DNA of 64,000 bases from Casuarina equisetifolia (Eukaryota > Streptophyta > Magnoliopsida > Fagales > Casuarinaceae): the NCBI GenBank assembly GCA_028551475.1, contig CM052357.1, positions 22,672,451-22,736,450 on the forward strand, read 5' to 3'. Numbering within the stretch: position 1 is the stretch's first letter; every line of letters begins with the position of its first letter. The position numbers and the translations under genes are program-made. This document shows positions 10,480 to 22,246 of this stretch, piece by piece. The notes below the pieces were generated by a model that saw only the letters and a list, made by a program, of their open reading frames with translations, did not search any database and was not told where the DNA came from.

Positions 10480-12042
10480 GCAGCACTTATTGGAAAGAAG
10501 TTAATGAACATCCAGCAGCGCTGGGCTAAGAGAAGGACCCTGCGTTTTAGCCAAAAACCGTTGCAGGAGTTTGGCCTCTTATATAGATCCCGCGAACCAT
10601 CTCCACTAGGGTTTTGCTCAATCAATGTCAAAAAGGCTTAGACACCTGTGCCAATGGCGAGTTCAGACCAGGTCTGTGCAAATCCATGTCAGGGAAGCGC
10701 AGACACCTGGCTCAATCAGGATGATGGAGGGTATACCACTACGGTCACTTTTGTAAGAGATCTATGATCCTGAATATTACGCTTTGGACGAGAGATTTGG
10801 TGATCGACAAGCCAAGGGAACTCATCTGCAATGTTTTCAATTGTTTCCGGCAACAATGGTGAGTTCGACAGTATGTGTGGCTAGTAATGGCAACCACCTA
10901 CGAATAGCGACGTGCAGGTTCTCTTTTTTAGGTGACACGGCGTGCAATGCATCCGAGTTTGCGTTTCTACTATCCTAACTATTTTTACCTTTGCACTTTT
11001 GGGATGCATGGTTATTATGCATAATTTTGTTGTCATTTTTTTAAAATAAAATAAAATTAAAAATTATTTAAAAAAATCTTTAATTTTTATTATATTAAAA
11101 TTGATAAACAAAATAGAAATGTATATATAATAATTTATAACCTTCATTAAATTTTACTAGATAGTTTAAACTTATACTTCCACCGAGACAGATAATGATT
11201 AAGACAGTGCTGGATTCGGAACTTTCATGGAATCTGGAGGTAACTTCCACCAGAGGTCCTCTTGAGCGCTGTATGTGTAAAGCTCAAGAAAGTGAAGAGG
11301 TAAATGGAGAAGGCCAGAAGTAATGCCAAAATGCAACAACGAAAGTTAATTCATACAAAGGATAGTAACTTTATATTTGAACATTATTTATCAACACTTC
11401 TTGTATAAGGGCTTCCGGTGGATTGGTGGGGTTGAAAGGGCATGGGAATACAGTAATAGACCCATCACACAGCTTTGATCCATCTTTGTAAGATCGAGAT
11501 GTTCTTAAGCTTTGACCCATGTATTTGGTTTTTAGCAGATAAACAACCCAACATCAAGGTGATATTGGCACTCTTACTGGGAAATTTCTTATAAACTCAT
11601 TCTGTACTCGGTGTGGGACGAGCATTACGGCACCCTAGGATGAATTACCACACCATTGAGGCTCACTAACTCCGGGGGCACTTTTTCAGCAGATTGAGTC
11701 CTTCCTGCAATGAAAAATATGTAGACGAACCCAATGAAGAGCACAAGACCCTCCTGTTGCTGTTTTGTTCCTCATGACTGTTGTAAATCCTTGTCTAAAC
11801 TATAACGGTGGAAAGGTAGCTGGATTGCCAAGAAACAAGAATGCTCTCTTTCTAAATGGCCCCTAAATTACGCTAGAATGGGTGCTTGGAAATTTCACTT
11901 GATGATCCCTCTGTCTGCAAGTACGAAAGGAAACTTCCTCTTTGGCTGGTTCTTCCCAGTTTCAATAAATTTTCACGCCAACCACTGCAAACTGATAAAA
12001 ACAAAAGTTTCGATTGCCATTGATTTTAACATCAAATCCAGA
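10480..12042. other. Intergenic region between the miR166-like hairpin and the porin-like gene
   Basis: No recognisable coding region. An imperfect direct repeat of about 30 bases (ATGTCA...AGACACCTG) occurs near 10626-10654 and 10687-10716. A very AT-rich tract covers 11030-11130. The final few hundred bases presumably contain the porin-like promoter and leader. Confidence 0.45.
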
Positions 12043-13781
12043 ATGTCCCCAAGTTTATACTTCGATATTGGCAGAAAGGCCAGAGGTAATACCAATATTG
12101 ACAGAATTATTTCTTCATAGGATTCAGGATTCTCTTTTGAAAATACTTATATAGATTCGTTTAATTCTATGTTAGATCTTCTATACAAGGGCTATGCTCA
12201 GCAACCATCAACTCGGTTGCAGGGCTTTGATTGCAGTCTTGATCTGTCCTGCCAAGGTAATTGCCTCTGATTTATCTATGATTAAGCTAGTTCTTCTCTT
12301 TATTTTTTCTTGTGTAGTTTTGTTAAGCCAAAAGAATGTATTAATTCATTCTCCTCGTGTTGGAGAATTCAGCTTCTTGCATGATCAGCATTCCTGTTTC
12401 TTACACTTAATCATTGCGTAAATGGTGTTGCAGATGCAATAGTAATGATAACAATACATTTCCATCACAATGGCCTTTGGGTCGCTTCAAAAACCATCAT
12501 TTTTAGCAACCCTTTTCTTGCTGTGAGCCAAAAAAAGTTCTTAGAGAGAGGATGGGGCCATTTTGATTGCTTTTACTCTTTGGATGCTGTATTGACAGTA
12601 CTGGAATGGGGATGTGACCCTCTCAGCTTTCTACGCGCACTCTGTTTCTTGTTCTAATCATATTCATATTGCCTAAAGAAAGGAAAATCTGACAAATAAA
12701 GAGAGAAAGTAGCTGTGAAGACATACAAGAACATTACTTCCTCGTCTTTACCATCATACTTTGTTTCGAGAACTGCAATTGATAGATAATTCTCAGTTTC
12801 CGAATAGGTGGGAATTGATCAAGTTTAATCTGATAGTTTTTCTGTCGTCCTTTTTTTTTTTTTTTTTTAATGGTACTTATAGTTGGGGACATTTTACCTG
12901 GACTGAGGACCCTTTTCAAATTTTGCATTCCCAGTTCTGCAAAGGTAATAATTTTCTGTCACTTCTTTTACCAGCCGAAGTCCGAACACTTGCATCAATG
13001 TTTGTCTGTCTTTTTACGACTTTTGATTTGGTTATCCTTTGTTGAGCAAGTAATGTGATAAATTACAGGATATCCCTTCTTGACAACCGTGATTGTGGTA
13101 ACAGGTGGATCTGCAATACTTGAACGGCTTTGTCGGGGTATCTGGGGGTTTTGGGTTGATAGTAGATCCTCTTAGAGGATATAACCCTCTCATAAACTTT
13201 TCGAGTGTAATCGGAGGCGATTCTTTTGCCCTTGGAACTGACGTCGCCTTTGACATATCAACGAGAACATTTGACGACTTCAATGCTGGTTTGAGCTGCG
13301 GCAATGACTTCCTTATTGCTTCCTTGAACTTGTGAGCATTTCCATGAAACTTTGCAGAAAGAAACTGTTAGAAGAAGAGAATCTTGAATTGTTAGCAGGC
13401 TATACCAACTTTTCTCTACTGACTATAACCCTGAACTCAAATGGTTGATGCTCTAAGCTTCCCTTACAATGCAGGGATGACAAGCTTGACACTTGGAGAA
13501 CTTCTTTTTGCTGGGTGATAAACCCCTCAACAGAAACAGCCATTGCAACAGAAATGAAGCATACTTTTTCTGTCAATGATACTGCAATCACTATTGGTGG
13601 CCAGCATGCGTTGCTACCATCTACGTTCGTGAAGGCTCGGTTAAACACTCATGCAAGCGTAGGTGCTCTTATCCGGCAGGAATTGTCAGAAAAGTTTGCT
13701 GTAACGATTGCTACAGATGTCGAGTTATTGGACATTAAAAAATTTCCCAAGGTCGGCCTGGCTGTGGCTTTCATGATTTAG
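12043..13781 (+). CDS. VDAC-like mitochondrial outer-membrane porin, shortened form
   Basis: Five exons are inferred: 12043-12085, 12176-12256, 12883-12944, 13105-13331 and 13475-13781. They sum to 720 nt, or 239 residues, with GT-AG borders and matching phases throughout. The start MSPSLYFDIGRKAR plus DLLYK matches the N-terminal helix of plant VDACs. ILPGLRTLFKF, VDLQYLNGFVGV, NFSSVIGGDSFALGTDVAFD, ITIGGQHALLPSTFVKARLN and the end KVGLAVAFMI match later beta strands. VDACs usually have about 276 residues; here roughly 35-40 residues between the N-terminal helix and the ILPGL strand are missing. The 626-base second intron contains no exon I could match to them. VDACs pass metabolites and ATP/ADP across the mitochondrial outer membrane. 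Whether this shortened barrel folds is unknown. It could be a functional divergent member, or a gene whose exon I missed. Confidence 0.72.
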
Positions 13782-14309
13782 AAGCCACTGGAGAAAGCTT
13801 CTTTACACACAACGGAATTCTATGGTCATCTCCCTTCTATTCTGTCTGTCCAGCATTTAGATGATATTGAGACAAATACTTAATTTTGTAAGTCAGAGGC
13901 CTATCCTAGTTAAAGCCAGAAAACTTCAAAAACAAACATGTATACAGATGAGAAAAGGGAAGAAGAAAAAAAGAAAGAAAGAAAAGATATCAGTATCCTG
14001 CTTCTCAGAAAATGGTAATAAGAGTGGCAATTACTACTTTTGATGTCTTGAAGATTTAAAATAAGGCAAATGATGAGAAAGTCTGAACAAAAGAGTAAGA
14101 TCAGAGCACTCTATTAGTTCAGTTAAAAAAAGACATTGCACAAGATCCAACTCATTAAGAACTCTTGAGTTTCAAAAACACTCCCATCAATTCTGGTAAT
14201 CAGAATTCACAAACAGATTTGAAATTAACATCAAAGATCCAACTTGCAGATGAACGTCAACATGCAACAAAGCTTATTTTCAAACAATTTTAAGTCTTAA
14301 GGAAAATCA

Positions 14310-16338
14310 TCATGCAGAGGCCTGAAGAAGTCCATCACGGATTTGAGTCGCTACATCACGAACAGCACCAGGTCCATGTGGGATGAAAACAGCAGAGGAC
14401 TTGGAGGCAGCACCGATTTCCTTCATGGTATCGAAATACTGAGTAACAAGTACCATGTCCATGACATCCTTTGCTGAGGTCCCTGGCACATTAACAGAGA
14501 AGCCAAGCACACTGTCTCTCAATCCATCCACAATCGCTTGACGTTGGCGAGCAATACCCACCCCAGCCAAATACTTGGCCTCAGCTTCACCCTCAGCTCG
14601 CTTAATTTGCAAGATTTTCTCAGCCTCTGCCCTCTCACCAGCTGCCAACCTCATTCTTGCAGCTGAAGATATGATGTTTTTCGGAAAATTATAGGCTTTT
14701 GTGGAAAAGGAACTTCAAAATTACTATCTTCCCTACGCTGACTCAGTAGAAATGGAAAACATCAACAACTGAACAGTCCCCTGAAGGGTTTAGTAAGTAT
14801 TCTTGTCTTGCATATTTGGTTGAAGTCCTAATATTTACTAAACCTGCGTTCTTATTTGGAGGAAACAGCGAGTTCTGTAATCAATGCTGACCTTAGAAAA
14901 CGAAATTATAAAATAACTAGTTACTATATCCAATCAAGACTAAATTTAGTTGCTCAGTAGACCGGGACATAGGGGATGCAAGAACGACTGTTTGACAGAA
15001 TACTACCCTGGCAATCTTCTAGGCCAACTACTTAACAGATGATTTGAACTTATCATCTCTGTATAAACACAGATGGGTTAGATGTTAGATAGCAAAGCAA
15101 CAAAGACATCCAAAGGAATGCTGGAAATTAGAGGCAAATTATGCTAAATAAATCGTAAGAGAACGTACCAGCATTGATTTCATTCATTGCTTGCTTCACA
15201 TGCCCGTCTGGTTCTATATCAACAATGAGTGTTTGTACGATTTCATACCCATAGGCAGACATAGCCTGTAAGCAATCATGAAGAAGGAACAACAGTTTAA
15301 TTTATAACCTCCGAGATCTTATGTTACAATTAAAAACGTAGTCTACCTTTTCAAGCTCATCTTCCACAGCTTTGGCAATTTCATTTTTCTGCTCAAAAGC
15401 ATCATCCAAGGTGAGCTTTGGGACACTAGCTCTGATTACTAATATAATGGAAAAGGCAACTCTAGTCAGCTAATAATACTTGCGATTCATAAAATTAAAT
15501 TACAGAAACATATCAAAAAGATAGTTAAAAAGAATAATTCATTATAAAAGTACAGACACAAATTTATGTACACAAAACATTATCATGCCTTTGGTGTGCC
15601 ACTACCATATATAGTGAGATATATTTGGTTTATACCATCAAAAACATAGGCTTGGATTTGACTTCTGGTGTTGCTGAGTTTGTAAAAGGCATCATTTGCT
15701 TTGTCTGCCAGGGCATGGTATTGAATAGATGCTACTACGTTGACAAAAACATTGTCCTGCATAATATATGATCACAAAAAGCAATGACACACAGGCGCCA
15801 CATTAAGTTAGATCAATCTGCGTTAACTTAAAACAGCATAATGTTTATGACTTAAGAAACTTTTAACATATGCTTTGAACGTGCTCATATGGACGTTTTC
15901 TCTGCTGCTCTTTTTTTTCTTTTTTTCCCTTCTTTTCTCTTATAATGACAATTGCTTTAGATGGTAACGAAGAACATATGGTATCACAAGTTACCTCAAT
16001 AACAGAGTCACCTGGGCAATACAGAGGAGATTTCAGATAGAAAATATTATCTAAGAGAAAAAGTTGGCTTTTCTAAATTTCTGATCAACAGAAAAGCATC
16101 ACACATCCACAAAACTTTAACATCTCAATGGCTATGGACATATACAAACCTTTGTCTTCGTCTCGCATCGCACATCCAATTGCTGCATACGAAGGGTGAG
16201 ATGGCCAGCAAGCCGATGTCCAAAGCACCAGGGCAAGCAATGGCATCCTGGCTCAAGTACTTCCTCAAACTTGCCAAATCTCTCCTTGATTGCCACTGTG
16301 GATTGTTTAACTTGTACACAGCCAAACAGATTGCCCAT
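14310..16338 (-). CDS. Hypersensitive-induced response (HIR) protein, copy A
   Basis: Five exons on the minus strand: 16338-16150, 15756-15636, 15438-15347, 15265-15169 and 14662-14310 (852 nt, 283 residues). All phases agree. The protein starts [10 protein letters not shown], with Gly2 for myristoylation and a nearby Cys for palmitoylation, as in HIR proteins. The SPFH/band-7 domain follows ([50 protein letters not shown]). A helical region [23 protein letters not shown] precedes the conserved C-terminal part with [23 protein letters not shown] proteins form oligomers in plasma-membrane microdomains, and in Arabidopsis and rice they take part in immune signalling with NLR proteins such as RPS2. 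It is the near-identical partner of copy B and lies in a tandem duplicated block. A non-coding 5' exon near 16830-16960 is likely, from similarity to the matching region of copy B. Confidence 0.93.
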
Positions 16339-16739
16339 CTTCTCTTCAAGATGTTATTGTCTCAAAATAGATGCATATAAATAAGCAAGTTCCTGGAAAT
16401 AGAACAAAAAGGCATCCAAAGCTTTGTGCATGATGTTTAAGGATCCAAACAGATTAAAACAAATTAGAGAGCGATATTTTGCAGAAACTTCTTCGAGCAG
16501 ATCAGCAGCATATGTGGCAGATAGGGTAAACATAAAGAATATCGTCAAGTATAATTAACAAGTTCACAAATAGTCTTCATCGTGACACAGCAGAACAACA
16601 AAGAACAAGAAACATTCTTATAAAAGACTTTGAACTATGACAGCAAAAACAAGCTTTATCAACAAGAAAACACGATTTGTGCTCTTGTTAACCGTGAGCA
16701 TATTCATTTCCATTGATAAAAATCATCAAGTACACATTC

Positions 16740-16920
16740 CACATAAGAAAATGAATGCTCGTGTAGCCTTTACTACTTTTGAGGGTAACAGGATGAAGTT
16801 TCTAAAGCAAAAGGAAAGTCCAGTGAATACCCACCTGTGATATTGGACTGAAATGCAAGAGAAGACGAAATTCCAGCCTGAATTTGGTTTCTAGCAATTA
16901 ACTGACCCTTTTAAGGACAC
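16740..16920 (-). other. Conserved 5' flank of HIR copy A (probable leader exon or promoter)
   Basis: This stretch is closely similar to 21390-21560, upstream of HIR copy B; both contain GTAACAGGATGAAGT, AATACCCAC and AGAAGACGAAATTC in the same order. It lies 400 bases or more before the HIR start codons. Conservation between copies suggests the promoter or a non-coding first exon, or simply the extent of the duplication. Confidence 0.5.
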
Positions 16921-17009
16921 GTGTGTTTTTTGAGCAGCACACAAAAAGCGGATGAAACAGAGATACCTGCCTCAGGAAATGCGGAATATCAGTAACGACA
17001 AGCAATTTT

Positions 17010-17655
17010 TTCTTACTTCAGACGCCTCTGGCGTATCAAGAAGAACATTCAACAACGGAGCTGGTCCAGCTTCAACAATGACTTCATTATTGCTTCCTTG
17101 AACATGCAAGTATTTCCACGAAAAGTAGGAGAAAGAAATTGGTAAAGAAAACAAACCTATAAATTGAAGAATAAAAGATAAATTGTTAGCAATCTGTACC
17201 ATCTTGTTTACAGCTGCTATGGGTCAAAAAACAGACTTTGACTCTTTGGAACAGTAATAATTGTAATTTTCCGCCACTTTGTGATTCTGAAGTACTAGAT
17301 AGACTGAACCTCAGCTCTAATGGTCGACGCTTTAAGCTCCCTTAACAATATGGGAATACCAAGCTTGACACTTGGAAAACTTCTTGCTGGTTTGTGATGA
17401 ACCCCTCGACAGAAACTGCCATTTCAGCTGAACTTAAGGATCCTTTTTCGGTCATTGATAGTACCGTCGCTATCGACGACGACCACGCGTTTGTTCCGTC
17501 TACATTTGCAAAGGCTCGATCAAACACTCACGGAAGTGTAGGTGGTAAGGTGTTGTGGGAAAGCTTGCCCGAACTATTGCCGGAGATGTGGATTTATTAG
17601 CCATATAAACGTTTCCAAACATTGGCCTGTCTGTGGCTTTCAGGCTTTAGAAGAA
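17010..17655 (+). pseudogene. Truncated VDAC-like porin pseudogene
   Basis: This is a decayed copy of the last part of exon 4, intron 4 and exon 5 of the porin-like gene at 12043-13781. It begins inside exon 4 (GCGTATCAAGAAGAACATTCAACAAC...), the old splice donor CTTGTGAGC has become CATGCAAGT, and the old acceptor GCAG before exon 5 has become ATGG. Exon 5 reads NPSTETAISAELKDPFSVIDS and is then broken by an indel before its end. No upstream exons are present. It is best explained as the truncated edge of the second copy of the duplicated porin-HIR block. Confidence 0.8.
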
Positions 17656-18028
17656 GCCATTAGGGAAAGCTTCTATGCCCGAAAGAGAAAATTAACGACT
17701 TAGGTAGGTTTTAGATTTCGTTCAATTATTTTTGCGTCTCATTAGAAATTTACGGTGATCTTTCTTCTGTTTAAGTCTGTCCAGCATTCAGATGATACTA
17801 AGAGGAACAACCCAGTAAAAACTGAAAAATACGCATAAATTGAAGAACTCTCCAAGTTTCAAAACCAGTACCCTATGTGCTAGGGACATGTTCAAGCTTC
17901 CATTAACGGTGATAATCAGAGTTCACAAACAGATTTGACTTTAACATCAAGATTATAACATGCCAACAAACATATACACGCACTAAGTTTTGTTTTAACT
18001 CATAAAGGCTTATGGAAAATGAACACTC

Positions 18029-20153
18029 CTATTGAACAGACGCCTGAAGAAGTCCATCGCGAATTTGAGTCGCTACGTCATGAACAGCACCAGGTCCTTG
18101 CGGAATGAAAACAGCAGAGGACTTGGAGGTAGCACCGATTTCCTTCATGGTGTCAAAATATTGGGTAACGAGTACCATGTCCATGACATCCTTTGCAGTT
18201 GTCCCTGGCACATTAACAGAGAAGCCAAGCACACTGTCTCTCAAGCCATCCACAATCGCTTGACGTTGACGAGCAATACCCAACCCAGCCAAATACTTGG
18301 CCTCAGCCTCACCCTTAGCTCGCTTAATTTGCAAGATTTTCTCAGCCTCTGCCTTCTCATTAGCTGCCGCCCTCATTCTTGCCGCTGAAAATTTGATGCT
18401 TTTCAGAAAATTATCTTCCCTCTAAAAACATCTAAACTAACTTGACAATATGGAGGAAGATATTGAGAACTTAATGGTTACCAGAAGGGTTCAGTAAAGT
18501 ATCCCTGATTTGCATTGGTGGTTTTAAGTTGAAGAAATTCATAAACTATCACTCTTATTTTCAGGAAACAGCATGTTCTGTATCCTTTCGGCTTGTAGAA
18601 AAGAAATTGCAATATAACATGGTCACCATATCTAAGTTATACTGGATTTAGTTACTTGGTAGATCTGGACATGGGGGATGCAAGAATGACCGTTTGACAG
18701 GTTACCTCCCAGTCAAACTTTTACAACAACTCCTTGAGATTGAGCATCTCCATGCAAGTACTGAGATGGTATAACTCTTAGGTAACAAAGCAAAAAAGAC
18801 AGATGGGGAATGGAAGAAGTTGGAAGCAAATTAATGCTAGTTAATTTAATTGGTGGCAAAAAATACCAGCATTGATTTCATTCATTGCTCGCTTCACATG
18901 CTCATCTGGTTCTATATCAACAATGAGCGTTTGTACGATTTCATACCCATAAGCAGACATAGCCTGTAGGCAATCATGAAGAAGGAACAACAGTTTCATT
19001 TATAACCTCCGAGACGTTATGTGACAATTAAAAAGGTAGTCTACCTTTTCAAGTTCATCTTCCACAGCTTTGGCAATTTCATTTTTCTGCTCAAAAGCAT
19101 CGTCTAATTTGAGCTTTGGGACACTAGCCCTGATTACTAATTTAAAGGAGAAGCAAACACCATTAAGCTGATCACACTTAAATTAAATTATAGGAAAATT
19201 TAAATGAAAACTTAACAAAAATAATTAACTACAGAGGCGCAGTGCATGATTTTATGAACATAAGAAAATCCACACAATGTACAGTGGAGATATGGTTTAT
19301 ACCGTCAAACACATAAGCTTGGATCTGACTTCTTGTGTTGCTGAGTTTGTAAAAGGCATCACTTGCCTTGTCTGATAGGGGACGGTATTGAATAGATGCA
19401 ACAACATTGACAAATACATTGTCCTGCATAAAAATGATCAAAAAGACCAATCACCCCAAGATACTACTTCCGAGATCCAACTGATAGTCAACAACCACCT
19501 TGCCAGACTAATTCCTTTTAAATTATAATTTTTTATGTTAAAAGGTATTTCCTCCTTTAATTGCTCTGAACTACGAAAGAAAAAGATTAAGATACAAAAG
19601 GTTGCTCCATTAACAATTGGATAATAAAATCAATCTACATTAAAACAGCATATTTTTAATGGTTAAAGAAGCTTCACTATATGCTTTGAGGATTCACATA
19701 TTACAGTTTTTCTTTTGATTCTTCTTTTCTTTTATAAGGCTAATATATCATAAGTGAACTACAATAATTTGAAACTCGATGGCATTACAAAGTTATGAAC
19801 CTACGCAATGCAGAAGCAGATTTCCAAAAAGTAAAATGCTAGTGATAAGGAACTGTTAAGATTATTTGAGAGAACAAGCTGCCTTTGCTAAATTTCTGAT
19901 CAACATCAAGCACCACACATGCAAAAAGCTTCAATCTTCTTTACAGTTGTGGACATTTACAAACCTTTGTCTTTGTCTCGCATCGCACATCCAATTGCTG
20001 CAACCGAAGAGTGAGATGGCCAGCAACAGCATTTCCAAGGCACCAAGGCATGCAATGGCATCCTGGCTCAAGCACTTGCTCAAACTTGCCAAATCTCTCC
20101 TTGATAACCACTGTGGATTGATCAACTTGGACGCAACCTAACAGATTTCCCAT
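18029..20153 (-). CDS. Hypersensitive-induced response (HIR) protein, copy B
   Basis: Five exons on the minus strand: 20153-19965, 19423-19303, 19136-19045, 18963-18867 and 18384-18029 (855 nt, 284 residues). The first four exons have exactly the same lengths as those of copy A (189, 121, 92, 97). The protein begins [20 protein letters not shown], closer to the usual HIR start (VDQST) than copy A (VKQST). It has the SPFH domain and the same C-terminal block, ending QASVQ. HIR proteins are lipid-modified plasma-membrane proteins of the prohibitin/stomatin superfamily linked to hypersensitive cell death. The shared intron positions and the porin remnant between the two copies show that they arose by tandem duplication. 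All exons are open and splice signals are intact, so both copies look functional. Confidence 0.94.
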
Positions 20154-22246
20154 CTTCTCTTCACGGTGTTATAATCTCAAAATGGATGCATATATATCAG
20201 CAAGTTTTTCGGAATAGAGAAGAATTACGTCCCAAGCATCCTATATGATGCATAAAGATGGAAACAGATTGAAACAGCAAAAGAGTATGATATTTGCAAA
20301 AACTTGCTCGACACAGATCAGCTGTATATAGCAAACAGAAACCTACAGAAAAGCTATACCCATAACCGCAGTCCTATATTTGGAAAAGCAGAAACCACTA
20401 AACAAATATTTGGTTGTTTCTAAGAATCTCTTAAGCCATTAAGCGAAAAATACAATTCGCCATATATTAATGGAAAACCATTTTCATTGATGGATTTGGG
20501 CAAAAATTTTTTACAGAAAATGAGATCAAAGAAAAGTAAATCATGGAAACAATACATCAAGCATATTTCATCCTCATAAGAGATAATTCAAGGCCTTGGA
20601 ATCCACAATTTCGCAAGAAGAACTCAGCAAGCGAGAAAGTCATTTTACTTCAAGGGGAAGAGAGACAAAGAGAGATTTACAATCAAACAGAAGGCAACCG
20701 AAGAAAGCCAGAAAACTAGAGTGATGTAGTTAGGAATGACTCTTTACACAAACTAGACGTCGATCACTTCTATAGACCCAACAAGATGATGTTTCTTTTT
20801 CAAAGATAGCCAAAATCCATGTAATTAAAATGATGTTCTTGTGTTCCATTTCATTCCCCAGAAATAAGTTGATGACAGTCAGATTTTGAGTACGCCAACA
20901 TAAGGAAATCAACAAATTAAAACCCTTAAAGTCTTGCGACATGAACAGCCTTTAAACTGGAATCAACGAGCTGTACCCACTAGCTCTGGGAAGACTGGAA
21001 GATTCTTAACCAGTATATTAAAAAACAAATCCTTTTGAAACATAAAATCGTCTGTAAAAATTATGCACGCCTATGCATATGCAATTGGTATAAAGTTTTC
21101 TTTTGTACTAACATCAAATTTTCAGGTAAACATAAAAATTGTTGTCAAGGGAACTTGAAAGAGTCTCCATCACAAAGAGTTCCATTCAATACAACCTGGA
21201 AAATCATCATCCAGCAGAAGAACAGAAAACAATGAACACTTCAAGAGAACCTATAAAATAAGTACTAACTTTGGACCCCGACTGCTAACTTGTTGGCGGA
21301 TCAACTATAAAACAGCGTATGGGGTTCTTGCCCAGTGTGCTCATAGTGATGAAAGAAAGAAAGAATAAAGTATGTATATTTACAGAGTGCAACTCTAATA
21401 CTTTTTAAAGTAACAGGATGAAGTCTGTAAAGCACACGAAAGTCCCACGAAATACCCACTTGTGATATGGGATGAAAACGCAAAAGAAGACGAAATTCTT
21501 GCCTGGATTTGCTTTCTCAGAATTGCCTAACAATTTTAAAAGGAGGAAGAGAAAGACGACAGTTTTGTTTGAGGAGAACCCAGAACACTGATTAGTCTTG
21601 CCTAACGGTTGAGTATAAAGCTGAGGGTACTCAACGTGGCAGCTTGCAGGCAGGAAATTGACGCCAGCCCAAATCTTGATTTGATTTTATTCCCTAGTTC
21701 CCTTTATTCATGTTTAGCTAGGCATAGACTGCCATTAACATCGCCGTAAAAAGGGATCAAATTCGAGGGTCATTACCTGCCAAAGGGAATAAAGTACAAA
21801 TTGATCCAAAATTCAGGTTAATATAAGTTTTCCTTTTTTCCAAACAGTTTCTGCTGTAAGGCAATGGGTGCAAAAGTTTATCCTTATTACAATCAACAGA
21901 GTGATGACTCTTCCGTCAAGAAGTTTTTTTTTAAACTCTGATTAATGTTTTTAACATCTGCTCATTCACCGAATGACTCAGAAATCATGGTAGCTTTTTA
22001 CAAGGAACATTTTCACGTAGTTAGCAAGGTTACGCGGAATCTTTATGGGGATAAAGCTATCACCTTTTGATTGGTGGATGGCATACAAGTACACAGTATA
22101 GATCACACGCCGAGGAAGCCTGTCCTTTCATCCCGACGTCCCCCGTCCCACGTGGCAGCTCCGTTCACCAAGAGAAAGCTCACTTGGGGAAACAGCCCTG
22201 AAGACTGGAAATCCGGGTTTCCGTTCTCCTCTGTAATCATCCATTA
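20154..22246. other. Region between HIR copy B and the RIQ-like gene
   Basis: It probably holds the HIR B leader and promoter (the part at 21390-21560 matches the flank of HIR A) and the RIQ-like promoter at the right end. No other gene is recognised. Near the RIQ-like start there is a G-box-like CCCACGTGGCAGC at 22145-22157 and a GATAA element at 22051-22055, both common in light-regulated plant promoters. Confidence 0.5.
22145..22157 (+). promoter_or_regulatory. G-box-like element (CCCACGTGGCAGC) before the RIQ-like gene
   Basis: An ACGT-core G-box lies about 95 bases before the start codon of a predicted thylakoid protein. G-boxes bind bZIP and bHLH factors, including light-signalling ones. 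The motif is seen directly; the use is inferred. Confidence 0.45.

Noticed and set aside
10393..10641. 82-codon plus-strand frame overlapping the miR166-like hairpin
   Set aside because: No recognisable family, and its start lies in the hairpin; the paired arms explain the sequence better.
12445..12657. Candidate extra exon of the porin-like gene
   Set aside because: It can be reached by an acceptor near 12434, but its translation (ITIHFHHNGLWVAS...) does not resemble VDAC strands and it has no good donor; skipping it keeps the frame and matches the next exon.
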